64,000 bases of DNA from Methylopila henanensis (GTDB lineage: Bacteria > Pseudomonadota > Alphaproteobacteria > Rhizobiales > Methylopilaceae): NCBI RefSeq assembly GCF_042681025.1, contig NZ_JBHUER010000002.1, positions 124,001 through 188,000 on the forward strand, read 5' to 3'. Shown in pieces: positions 53,344 to 61,467 of the stretch. Position 1 is the stretch's first letter. Each line of letters begins with the position of its first letter. A program made the translations under genes and the position numbers. The notes beneath the pieces are model-generated. The model saw only the letters and a program-made list of their open reading frames with translations. It was not told where the DNA came from and made no database searches.

Positions 53344-54183
53344 TCAGGTCGCGAGATCGTAGGCGAAGCGCAGCGAGATCAGCGCCAGAAACAGCCCGAA
53401 CGCGATGGTGAGCCGCCGCTTGCTCAAGCCGTGCGCGATCCGCACGCCGAGCGGCGCCGACAGCACCGAGACCGGCGCCAGCACCGCGACGCCGATCAGC
53501 GACACATAGCCGAGCGACAGCGGCGGCAGGTCGGCGAGATGCGGAACGCCGGCTATGGCGTAGCCGAGCGCGGCCGGGGCCGCGATCAGCGTGCCGAGAG
53601 CGGACGAGGTGCCGATCGCCTTGTGGATCGGCCGCCCGTAGAGCGACAGGAACAGCGTGCCGAGCGTTCCGCCGCCGATGCCGATCAGCGCCGAGAGCAC
53701 CGCGAACAGAAAGCCCCAGAGGCCCGTCACCGCTCGCGACGGCAGCTCCGACGCGACGCGCCAGCTCTCGCGGCCGAACAGCAGGTTCGCGGACATGCCC
53801 GCCGCGAACACGGCGAACACGACCTTCAGCGCGTCGGAGGTCACGTAAGCCGCGATGCCGACGCCGAGCAGCGCGCCGGCGATGACCGGCGCGATCCACG
53901 CCCGGAGCGCGGCCTCGTCGACGGAGCCGCGGGCGCGGTGCGACAGGAACGAGCGGATCGAGGTCGGAATAATGATGGCGAGCGAGGTGCCCACCGCGAG
54001 CTGCATCTGGACGTCGTCGCGCACGCCGATATGGTCGAACAGCTCCGCCAGCACGGGCACGATCACCGCGCCGCCGCCGACGCCGAACAGGCCCGCGAGC
54101 ACGCCGGTGACGAGGCCCGCGGCGACGAGGCCGAGCCCGAGCTCGACCAGCTCGCGAAGAGGCAGCGCGGAGAAGACGTCCAT
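53344..54183 (-). CDS. TauE/SafE (TSUP) family membrane transporter
   Basis: A 279-residue membrane protein with about eight helices. VTGVLAGLFGVGGGAVIVPVL near the N-terminus and GIGGGTLGTLFLSLYG in the second half are the twin TSUP repeat motifs. Members export sulfite or sulfoacetate or carry other organic anions; the substrate is not clear from context. Length is normal. It is convergent with the 98-residue gene. Confidence 0.92.
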   Translation of the reverse strand: MDVFSALPLRELVELGLGLVAAGLVTGVLAGLFGVGGGAVIVPVLAELFDHIGVRDDVQMQLAVGTSLAIIIPTSIRSFLSHRARGSVDEAALRAWIAPVIAGALLGVGIAAYVTSDALKVVFAVFAAGMSANLLFGRESWRVASELPSRAVTGLWGFLFAVLSALIGIGGGTLGTLFLSLYGRPIHKAIGTSSALGTLIAAPAALGYAIAGVPHLADLPPLSLGYVSLIGVAVLAPVSVLSAPLGVRIAHGLSKRRLTIAFGLFLALISLRFAYDLAT

Positions 54184-54220
54184 GGGCGGGCTCCGGAGAA
54201 ACCGCCGCGAGCGGATCGTG

Positions 54221-55267
54221 TCAGGCGGCGGCCTCGGCGGGAGCGCCTAGGGAGCCGCGTTCGCGAACGAGGTCAAGCGCGGCGCGGAGCACGTCGAGCC
54301 CGGCGCCGGCCTTCGGTCCTTCGACGCTGAGCAACCGGCGATAGGCCCGCGCGCCCGGCTGGCCGGGGAAGAGGCCGAGCATGTGCCGGGTGACATTCGA
54401 GAGCCGACCGCCCGCGGCGAGATGGGCCGCGATCGCCGGGAACAGGCTTTCGACCGCGGATCGCGCGTCCCCGTGCGGCGCGGCGACGCCGAAGATCGCG
54501 GCGTCCACGCCCAAGAGCAGCTCGGGGTTCTGGTAGGCGGCCCGGCCGAGCATGACGCCGTCGAGCGCGACGCCCTCGCGCGGCCGCAGCAGCGCCTCCG
54601 CCTCCGCCAGCGAGCCGATTCCGCCATTGATCGAGATGTGCGCCCGGGGCCGCCGCGCCTTCAGCCGGAACACGCGATCGTAGTCGAGCGGCGGCACATC
54701 GCGGTTCTCGCGCGGGCTCAGCCCCTTCAGCCACGCTTTTCTGGCATGCACGATCAGCGCGTCGCAGCCGGCGGCGAGCACCGCGTCCGCCAGTTCGTCC
54801 AGCGCCTGCTCGGGGTCCTGGTCGTCGATCCCGATTCGGCATTTGACGGTGACCGGAACCCGCACGGCGGCCTTCATCGCCGCGACGCCGTCGGCCACCC
54901 GGCCGGGCTCCGCCATCAGGCAGGCGCCGAAGCGGCCATCCTGGACGCGATCGGAGGGGCAGCCCACGTTCAGGTTGATCTCGACGTAGCCGAAGTCCTC
55001 GCAGATGCGGGCGGCCTCGGCGAGCTCCGCCGCCTCCGATCCCCCGAGCTGCACGGCGACCGGCTGCTCCTCGGGCGAGAAGCCGAGCAGCCGCTCGCGC
55101 GGGCCAAAGCGCACCGCGCCGGTCGTCACCATCTCGGTGTAGAGCAGCGCCTGCCCCGTCAGCGCGCGATGGAACAGGCGGCAGCGCCGGTCGGTCCAGT
55201 CCATCATCGGCGCGACCGAAAAGCGGCGCGCCCTGGCGACGCTCGTTTTCTGCTCGTTCTCGCTCAT
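54221..55267 (-). CDS. dusA: tRNA-dihydrouridine(20/20a) synthase
   Basis: A 348-residue FMN enzyme that reduces uridine in the D-loop of tRNA. The N-terminal RFSVAPMMDWTDRRCR, the catalytic segment INLNVGCPSDRVQDGRFGACLM with the active Cys, HARKAWLKGLSPRENR and INGGIGSLAEAEALL are all DusA signatures. DusA rather than DusB is supported by VQDGRFGACLM and the C-terminal GLFPGQPGARAYRR motif. Confidence 0.96.
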   Translation of the reverse strand: MSENEQKTSVARARRFSVAPMMDWTDRRCRLFHRALTGQALLYTEMVTTGAVRFGPRERLLGFSPEEQPVAVQLGGSEAAELAEAARICEDFGYVEINLNVGCPSDRVQDGRFGACLMAEPGRVADGVAAMKAAVRVPVTVKCRIGIDDQDPEQALDELADAVLAAGCDALIVHARKAWLKGLSPRENRDVPPLDYDRVFRLKARRPRAHISINGGIGSLAEAEALLRPREGVALDGVMLGRAAYQNPELLLGVDAAIFGVAAPHGDARSAVESLFPAIAAHLAAGGRLSNVTRHMLGLFPGQPGARAYRRLLSVEGPKAGAGLDVLRAALDLVRERGSLGAPAEAAA

Positions 55268-55736
55268 TTCGCCTGTTTCGTCGTACGCGGCGCGATGCTG
55301 CGCGCCGATCGGGAGACATGTCGCATTATGGACGCCGTCACGGCGACGGCGCCTGTGAGGAAACCGTCCGAATTACAGCCTCGGCGGCGACGATTGTCTC
55401 CGGAGCCAAGTCGACGGCTTCTATCATAGCGGCGAAGGGTACGACACGCCGCGCCCGCGAAATGATCGGCGGCATCTTGGTGGGGGCCGCCGCCTCGATC
55501 GAGCGCCTCGACGTGGGGCGTGACGGAATGCGCGCTTCGGCAGCGAAGCGCGCGGCGTTAGCGCGGCGGCGCGGCTCACCTGGGACCAGCGGGTCCAGCG
55601 GTCGCTCTGGCGAACCGCTCGGGTTGGGAGGAGCCGCCCTGAGGGCGGCTCCTCGTGCGCGGTGTTCGACGTTGTGGGGCGACCTATCCCAGAGGGGCTT
55701 TACGCCGCCGTCGAGATCACGCGGAGATCAAGGCGC
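55268..55736. other. Gene-poor region (469 bp) between dusA and the bacteriocin-like gene
   Basis: No convincing gene was found here. A plus-strand frame from 55318 has a good ribosome site (GGGAG seven bases before an ATG) and reads MSHYGRRHGDGACEE, but it runs without stop through the hairpin at 55628 and across the next gene on the opposite strand, which suggests chance in GC-rich DNA. Base composition is slightly lower in GC between 55350 and 55450 than around it. No repeats other than the hairpin were seen. Confidence 0.6.
55628..55654. terminator. Strong 12-bp hairpin downstream of the bacteriocin-like gene
   Basis: GAGGAGCCGCCC (55628-55639) pairs exactly with GGGCGGCTCCTC (55643-55654) with a 3-base loop. 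It lies 82 bp after the stop of the leader-peptide gene (minus strand). There is no T-run, but the stem is very stable, so it may stop or protect that transcript. Confidence 0.65.
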
Positions 55737-55955
55737 TCAGAGCGCCTCATACACGGCGATGCCGCCTGCGATAACAGCGGCGCCGGCCGCAGCGCCAAGC
55801 GCGACAGGCATCGCAACCGGCAACGCCGCGAGACCGACGGCGAGACCCGCAAACCCCAATGCGCCCTCGGCGGCGCCGAGGCCGCCAGCAACGGCGTCGA
55901 GTTCGTCAGCATTGAGCTCGCGGATTCCGCCTTCGCTCGCAATATCGATAGCCAT
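55737..55955 (-). CDS. Bacteriocin-like peptide with double-glycine leader
   Basis: A 72-residue precursor. The ATG at 55955 has AGGAG eight bases upstream; an upstream in-frame ATG at 55997 would add 14 residues and is less likely. The leader MAIDIASEGGIRELNADEL followed by DAVAGG has the ELxxxEL-x2-V-x-GG pattern recognised by C39-peptidase ABC exporters. Cleavage after GG (residue 25) would release a 47-residue Gly/Ala-rich hydrophobic peptide with GxxxG-like spacings (LGAAEG, GFAGLAVG). It has no cysteine. No exporter, immunity gene or modification enzyme was seen within the window, so it appears orphan. Confidence 0.75.
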   Translation of the reverse strand: MAIDIASEGGIRELNADELDAVAGGLGAAEGALGFAGLAVGLAALPVAMPVALGAAAGAAVIAGGIAVYEAL

Positions 55956-55980
55956 GTGGCTCTCCTGTAATTTATTCAGC

Positions 55981-56004
55981 TTACAACTTTTAGACATGTT
56001 GCAA
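55981..56004. promoter_or_regulatory. Inverted repeat in the promoter of the bacteriocin-like gene
   Basis: TTACAAC (55981-55987) and GTTGCAA (55998-56004) pair at six of seven positions across a 10-base centre. The site lies 26-49 bases before the ATG in AT-rich DNA, where the promoter should be, so it may be an operator. Confidence 0.45.
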
Positions 56005-56247
56005 ACCGCAGTGGAGCAACGCGCGCCGAACTATGAAACCGGCGCGCCAGATCGACATAGCGCTCGGCCAAATCGCGGCAAGGGTGCTTTCCCGGCGAAC
56101 CGCTCAGCTTCGGCTATCCGTTAAACCGGAGGCCATCAATCGCGGCGGAGCAGCGTCGGCCGCGCCGTTGTTGAGGACATGTCCGTGCCTGCTTGCGCCG
56201 GTCTGGACGGACTCAGCTGATCCGGAAGCGAGGCTGGCGAGATCGCC

Positions 56248-57057
56248 CTACTCCTCCACCTCGTCCGTCCAGACCGTGAAGCGCCGGAGCTCATTCGGCC
56301 CGAAGGCCGTGGTGAGGGCCACGTCCGAGGCGTCGCGGCCGCGGGCCATCACGATGCGGCCGATGCGGGGATGGTTGTGGCGGGCGTCGAAGGTGTGCCA
56401 GCGGCCGCCGAGATAGACCTCCATCCACGCGCTGAAGTCCATCGGCGCCGGGTCCTTCGGCACGCCGATGTCGCCGAGATAGCCGGTGGCGTAGCGCGCC
56501 GGGATATTCATGCAGCGGCAGAAGGTCACTGCGAGATGCGCGAAGTCGCGGCAGACCCCCAGCCGCTCCTGATAGGCCTCGAACGCCGATTTCGTCGCGC
56601 GCGCATGCTGGTAGCCGAACTGGATATGGTTGTGCACGAAGTCGACGATGGCGGCGACCCGGCCCCAGCCGAGCGGCGTGTGGCCGAACAGCCGCCACGC
56701 GTCCGCCACGAGCCGGTCGGTCTCGCAGTAGCGGCTGCCGAGCAGGTAGACGAGCGTGTCATCGGGCAGCTCCTCCACCGGATGCTGGACCGCGTTCCAG
56801 GCCGCGACGTCGGGAATGCCGCTGTCGGCGACGAGCGCGTCCGTCCGCAGCGTGAATTCGCCGGCCGGCGCCAGCACGCGGCTCGCGACGTTCCCGAAAC
56901 CGTCGACATAGGTGTCGATCGGCGTCGGCGGCCACGACGTCACCGTGTCGGGCTCGATCAGGTCGAGCTCACGGCTTGGATGGACGTTCAGCATCATCAA
57001 CAGCGGCGTCGGTTGCGGAAAGGAGTGGACGATCTCGAAGCCGACCCTGATCTTCAC
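56248..57057 (-). CDS. Transglutaminase-like domain protein
   Basis: A 269-residue protein starting with a GTG at 57057 (MKIRVGFEIVHSFPQPTP), preceded by GAGGGA. The N-terminal half is a beta-rich domain (about 1-110). The transglutaminase core has the catalytic Cys in ERLGVCRDFAHLAVTFCR (about 170) and DFSAWMEVYLGGRWHTFDARHN with the Asp. Where many family members have His before the AW pair, a Ser stands here. It has no signal peptide. The target is unknown; bacterial relatives are proteases or amide-forming enzymes. Confidence 0.88.
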   Translation of the reverse strand: MKIRVGFEIVHSFPQPTPLLMMLNVHPSRELDLIEPDTVTSWPPTPIDTYVDGFGNVASRVLAPAGEFTLRTDALVADSGIPDVAAWNAVQHPVEELPDDTLVYLLGSRYCETDRLVADAWRLFGHTPLGWGRVAAIVDFVHNHIQFGYQHARATKSAFEAYQERLGVCRDFAHLAVTFCRCMNIPARYATGYLGDIGVPKDPAPMDFSAWMEVYLGGRWHTFDARHNHPRIGRIVMARGRDASDVALTTAFGPNELRRFTVWTDEVEE

Positions 57058-57335
57058 GCTGCCCGTCCCTCTGATTGTCGCGCCTGACCATTCCGACGCA
57101 AGGCGCACGCCACTCTCCGCCCACAGCCCCCGCCTCGCCGGCGTTGCAGCCGAAGCGGCTCCGACGTATGCCGGAAACGCGACGGCGGCGCGTTTCGCCG
57201 TCCGATGGGGACGAAAGCATTGCTGATTTTTCAGGCAGATCCGCCACATCGCTCCATCGGAGAGTCGCGGCGCGGACCTCGCGACATGAACGCTGTCCTG
57301 AAAACATCGGTTGCATCGCTCACGGGCGTTTTCGC

Positions 57336-58715
57336 GTGACGGCGAAGCGCGTTCTTTTCGCCTGCGATCTCGACAGCCAGGTTTTCGGCGCCCTCCCCCT
57401 TGCCGACGCATTCGAAACGGCCGGCTGGACGGTCTCGTTCGCGCTGCATGCGCCGGGCGAACTGCCGCCGGGCGTGCTCGCGCGCATCACGAACCGGTTC
57501 GAGATCCATGACGCCTGGATCGGACCGCTGGCGGTCTCCGACCTCGCCTTCTCGGCCGACGCGGTTGGCGTGTTCGCGACCGGCAGCCGCATCGCGCGCT
57601 TCCGCTACGACAACGAGCTCGCTTGGCGCGTGCGCGGGGGGCGGCGGCCGGCGTTGTTCTGCGGCTTCAACGGCCTCGTGTTCGAGCGTTTCGAGGAGGG
57701 GCTCGCCTGGCGCCTCGGCTACGACGTGCTGTGCCTGAACGGACCGCGCGACGAAGACGCGTTCCGCGACTTCGCCGGAGGCACCGCCTTCGCCGACCAG
57801 CCCATCGCGACCGTCGGCCTGCGCCGACGCCGCGACGTTCCGGCCGCGACCCCGCGCGACGCGGAATCGCCGAAGACGTTTCTGTTCGCCGAGCAGGTGG
57901 CGGCGCCTTCCGACCCGGAGCACCGCGAACGCCTCGCCGCGACGCTCGCGCGGCTGGCCGCCGCAAGCCCGGACTGGCGCGTCGTCGTCCGGCCGCGGGT
58001 GCAGCCCGGCGAGCGCACCTTCCACGACCAGACGCTGCACATGGAGACGCTGCTGAAGCGGCTGCCGGCGCGGCCCGCGAACCTGCTCATCTCCTATGAG
58101 CCGCTTGAGCGCCTGCTCGACGGGACCGACCTGTTCGCCACGATCTCGTCGACCGCGCTGTTCGACGCGCTCGACCACGGCGCCACATGCTGCGTGCTGC
58201 TCGATTTCGGCGTGCGCAACGCCTACGGATCGCACGTGCTGTTTGGCTCGGGGCTCGGCGTCGAGCTGTCGCGGCTCGCGACCCTCGACGACGCGCCGCG
58301 CCGTGCGCCGGACCCCGGCTGGCTCGAAAGGATCGGCTACGGCGCGACCCATTCGCCGCAGGCGCTGCTCGCGCGGATCGCGCAGACGGACGTCATGGCG
58401 CCCCCGCCGCCGCAACTGCAGACCGGCGAACGCGCGCTCATCGGCGCCTCGGCCCGCGTTTCGCGCGCGGAAGACGAGGCGCTGGCGCGCGACCGGACGG
58501 CGGTGGAGGCGGCGCTCGCGGCGGGCGACGACCAGGCCGCGCGCGCGGCGCTGTCCGGCCTCGGCGCGACGCTGACCGCGTCCGACACGCGCCACGCCGT
58601 CGATTCCGCCTGGCGGCGCCGCGAGGGCGGCGTCGCGGCGCTGGCGCGCAAGGCAGGGCTCTACTGGCTCTACAAGCGGCTGCGCCGTATCACGCCGGGC
58701 GCCGCGCCGCGCTGA
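57336..58715 (+). CDS. Putative GT-B-like glycosyltransferase (DUF6716-like)
   Basis: A 459-residue protein, start GTG at 57336 (MTAKRVLFACDLDSQVFG). The first half has a Rossmann-like start; the second half includes KTFLFAEQVAAPSDPEHRE, RVVVRPRVQPGERTFHDQ, and ATISSTALFDALDHGAT. The SS pair and following helix mirror the protein at 61468 (SVSSTVAVEAMARGVP), to which this one appears distantly related. Such proteins lie in surface polysaccharide loci. It faces away from the transglutaminase-like gene and is convergent with the CMP-transferase fusion. Substrate unknown. Confidence 0.65.
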   Translation: MTAKRVLFACDLDSQVFGALPLADAFETAGWTVSFALHAPGELPPGVLARITNRFEIHDAWIGPLAVSDLAFSADAVGVFATGSRIARFRYDNELAWRVRGGRRPALFCGFNGLVFERFEEGLAWRLGYDVLCLNGPRDEDAFRDFAGGTAFADQPIATVGLRRRRDVPAATPRDAESPKTFLFAEQVAAPSDPEHRERLAATLARLAAASPDWRVVVRPRVQPGERTFHDQTLHMETLLKRLPARPANLLISYEPLERLLDGTDLFATISSTALFDALDHGATCCVLLDFGVRNAYGSHVLFGSGLGVELSRLATLDDAPRRAPDPGWLERIGYGATHSPQALLARIAQTDVMAPPPPQLQTGERALIGASARVSRAEDEALARDRTAVEAALAAGDDQAARAALSGLGATLTASDTRHAVDSAWRRREGGVAALARKAGLYWLYKRLRRITPGAAPR

Positions 58716-58727
58716 CGCAAGAACCCG

Positions 58728-59927
58728 TCAGGCCTGGCCGGACACGGCGATCAGCGCCTCGCAGAGGTCGCGCAGCGCGCCCCGGCCGCCGCCGGACGTC
58801 AGCACCAGCTGCGCCGCGGCCTTGGCTTCCGGCCGGGCGTCGGCGGGCGCGACTGCGAACCCCACCGCGCGCATGCATTCGAGGTCGTTGACGTCGTTGC
58901 CGATGTAGACGACGTCGGCCCGCGTCAGCTCGTGCTCGGCGAGCCAGCGGTCGAGCTCCGGCAGCTTGTCGTCGATGCCCTGCCGCACCTCGATGCCGAG
59001 CTTGCGGCCGCGCGCGGAAACCACCGGGTTCGGCTCCTTCGACAGGATCAGCGTCCGGATCGAGGTGAGCTTCCGCAGCCGGCCGAGGCCCATGCCGTCG
59101 CTCCGGCTCGCGAGCACCGCCTCGCGCCCGGTCTCGTCCACGAGCACGCGGTCGTCGGTGAAGACGCCGTCGAAATCCATCACCAGCGCCTTGAGGCCCG
59201 CCGGCACGGCGGCCGCCGCGCGCGACTGCCCCTCGCGCTTGGCGAGGATCGCCTCGATCACCTGGAAGTCGGCCTCGCTGTCGATCTCGACCGGCGGCGT
59301 ATCGACCTCGATCAGCTTCGTGCGCCCGCAGAAGCGATGGCCGGCGGCGCGGAACGACGGCACGTCCATGACATAGACCGCGCCGGTTTCGAGATATTGC
59401 GGCGTGAGCTCCTGCCGCCGCTTGCGCGGCTGGGTGTGGTCGTGATTGACGCCGGCGGCCGAACCGTCCTCGGCCACCTGCCAGAGAAAGCCGTGGTTCG
59501 AGGAAGCGGTGAACGCCGCCACCGTGCCGTCCTCGCCGATCGCGGCGACGCAGGCCTCGATCTCGGCCGAGGTGGTGAAGGGCGAGGTGCACTGCAGGAA
59601 CACCAGCACGTCGGCCGGGCGGCCTTCGGCCTCGAGCGTGTCGAGCGCATGGATCAGCGCGGATTCCGACGAGGCCTTGTCGCCCGAGATGTCGGCCGGG
59701 CGGTCGATGACCTCGGCGCCGGCGGCGCGGGCGACGCTCGCGATCTCGGCGTCGTCGGTCGAGACGAAGACCGCGTCGACGGACGAGGCGCCGAGCGCCG
59801 CCGCCACCGATCTCGCCACCAGCGGCACGCCGCCGAGAGGCCTGACGTTCTTGCGCGGCACGCCCTTGGACCCGCCGCGCGCCGGAATCACCGCCACGCA
59901 CCGCACGTTCGCATTCTCCCCGATCAT
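58728..59927 (-). CDS. CMP-nonulosonate cytidylyltransferase fused to HAD phosphatase
   Basis: A 399-residue fusion, start ATG at 59927 (MIGENANVRCVAVIPARGG). The N-terminal ~230 residues form a NeuA/KdsB-like cytidylyltransferase (IPARGGSKGVPRKNVRPLGG in part; STDDAEIASVARAAGAEVI; LQCTSPFTTSAEIEAC). The C-terminal ~160 residues are a KdsC-like HAD phosphatase with MDFDGVFTDDRV and the second motif YIGNDVNDLECM. Phosphatase and CMP transfer on one chain match enzymes of KDN- or sialic-9-phosphate routes. The neuB-type gene follows upstream (transcribed first). Confidence 0.92.
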   Translation of the reverse strand: MIGENANVRCVAVIPARGGSKGVPRKNVRPLGGVPLVARSVAAALGASSVDAVFVSTDDAEIASVARAAGAEVIDRPADISGDKASSESALIHALDTLEAEGRPADVLVFLQCTSPFTTSAEIEACVAAIGEDGTVAAFTASSNHGFLWQVAEDGSAAGVNHDHTQPRKRRQELTPQYLETGAVYVMDVPSFRAAGHRFCGRTKLIEVDTPPVEIDSEADFQVIEAILAKREGQSRAAAAVPAGLKALVMDFDGVFTDDRVLVDETGREAVLASRSDGMGLGRLRKLTSIRTLILSKEPNPVVSARGRKLGIEVRQGIDDKLPELDRWLAEHELTRADVVYIGNDVNDLECMRAVGFAVAPADARPEAKAAAQLVLTSGGGRGALRDLCEALIAVSGQA

Positions 59928-60033
59928 CGTAAGGTCCGGCCCGGCCTCCTGCGGAAACCGGGACGCAAACACGACCGTGGCCGGATTGATCCGGCCACGG
60001 TGCAGGTTCAGATCATGCAGCGTCGGCTGCGCG

Positions 60034-60909
60034 TCAGCTGACGGCGCGCAGGGACGGCTGCCACTTCAGCTTCTTGCGCTGCACGTCCTCGACGTCCAGC
60101 ACGTCCTTCGACTTGAAGGTCAGGGCCGCCTCGACATGCTGCAGGTCGCGGACCAGGCGGCGCATGCCGTCCGGCTCGAGCGACGCGGCGTGGTCGGTGC
60201 CCTTCCAGGTGCGGTCGAGGGTGAAGTGACGCTCGACCCACTCGGCGCCGAGCGCCAGAGCCGCGACGTCGGCCGCGATGCCGAGATGATGGCCGGAGAA
60301 GCCGATCTTCTTGACGCGGCCCTCGAACTTCTCGCGCAGGCGGGTGATCTCGCGCAGGCAGAGGTCCTCGAACGCCACCGGGTAGCCGGAGGTGCAGGAG
60401 TAGACCACGAGGTCCTTCGCGCGGCCGCGCTCCTCGTAGAACGTGATCAGCGCGTCGATCTCATCCTTGGTGGTCATGCCCGTGGAGACATGGACCTCGC
60501 CCTCGTAGTTCTCGGCGAGCCAGCCCTGCAGCTCGTAGTTCGAGTTCGTCGCGGACGGGATCTTGATCAGGTCCGGCTTCAGGGCGGCGATCTCCTTGGC
60601 GGAGGTCATGTCCCAGACGGACGTCGCGTAGCCGATGCCCTGCGCTTCGCAGAACTCCTTGAGTTCGGCGTGCTGCTCGACCGTGAACTCGAGAGCCTCG
60701 CGGTGCTCGCCATAGGTCGCGCCGTAGGAGTTGGCGGGAACCGGATGCGGCGCGCTGTACTGCGCGGGGGACAGCAGTTCGCGGTTGTTGCGCTTCTGGA
60801 ACTTTGCGTAGTCGGCCTTGCAGACATGCGCGGCGACCGAGATCAGCTCCTTGGCCGTCTCCATCTTGCCCATGTGATTACAGCCGATCTCGGCGATTAC
60901 CTTTACCAT
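60034..60909 (-). CDS. NeuB-family nonulosonic acid synthase, short form without SAF domain
   Basis: A 291-residue TIM-barrel synthase, start ATG at 60909 (MVKVIAEIGCNHMGKMETA), GGAG upstream. It condenses phosphoenolpyruvate with a mannose-type sugar. Conserved parts are AEIGCNHMG, KFQKRN, TSVWDMTSAKEI, DLIKIPSATNSNYEL, and GFSGHHLGIAADVAALALGAEWVERHFTLD (in pieces). NeuB enzymes of the free-sugar type have a C-terminal antifreeze-like SAF domain and about 350 residues; this protein ends before it, as do many short family members. Confidence 0.92.
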   Translation of the reverse strand: MVKVIAEIGCNHMGKMETAKELISVAAHVCKADYAKFQKRNNRELLSPAQYSAPHPVPANSYGATYGEHREALEFTVEQHAELKEFCEAQGIGYATSVWDMTSAKEIAALKPDLIKIPSATNSNYELQGWLAENYEGEVHVSTGMTTKDEIDALITFYEERGRAKDLVVYSCTSGYPVAFEDLCLREITRLREKFEGRVKKIGFSGHHLGIAADVAALALGAEWVERHFTLDRTWKGTDHAASLEPDGMRRLVRDLQHVEAALTFKSKDVLDVEDVQRKKLKWQPSLRAVS

Positions 60910-61008
60910 GACACGTCTCCGAACCTGAAAATTGGGTCTGTTAAGATCGTTGCACGTTATTGATCGAGCTTCGCTCAATCCGACCGTTCCGGGCCAACCG
61001 CCCGGCGG

Positions 61009-61398
61009 TCACTGCGTAGCGGACGTCTCCGCCGCTTCGGCGCGTCCGTAGTCGTCCTCCAGACGCTCGATGTCGTTCTCGTCCAGCGGGTCTCCTCGTT
61101 GCACCTCGATGAAAACGAGGTCTCCTGCCCCGGGATTCTCGACGCGGTGAACGCAGCCCAGAGGCAGGTAAACCGCGACGCCGGACGACACCGGGATGCG
61201 CTCCGCATCCCGCGTGACGACACCCTCACCTTGCACCACGATCCAATGTTCCTCGCGATGCTTGTGACGCTGCAATGAAAGACGCGCGCCGGGCGAGACA
61301 ACTATGCGTTTGACTACGTAGTCGTCTCCGCCCGCGACAACCTCCCAGGACCCCCACGGACGGTTGTCCTTCTCGCCGATGGCGTATCGATTGCTCAT
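61009..61398 (-). CDS. Type II phosphomannose isomerase-like cupin
   Basis: A 129-residue single cupin domain. LSLQRHKHREEHWIVVQGEG and AVYLPLGCVHRVENPGAGDL hold the metal-binding His and Glu residues, and FIEVQRGDPLDENDIERLEDDYGR is the type II PMI signature. This is the C-terminal domain of ManC/AlgA proteins standing alone, likely interconverting fructose 6-phosphate and mannose 6-phosphate. It precedes the neuB-type gene on the same strand. Confidence 0.9.
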   Translation of the reverse strand: MSNRYAIGEKDNRPWGSWEVVAGGDDYVVKRIVVSPGARLSLQRHKHREEHWIVVQGEGVVTRDAERIPVSSGVAVYLPLGCVHRVENPGAGDLVFIEVQRGDPLDENDIERLEDDYGRAEAAETSATQ

Positions 61399-61467
61399 AC
61401 ATGCGTCCCGATTGTGCAGCGCACCCTAACGTGAAAAGTGCGACTTAGGAAGTGACTTTACAGGGTT

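Noticed and set aside
55318..56124. A 268-residue plus-strand open frame with a good ribosome site
   Set aside because: It runs antisense through a strong hairpin and the whole leader-peptide gene. The protein is low-complexity Ala/Ser/Arg after residue 70, typical of a chance frame in GC-rich DNA.
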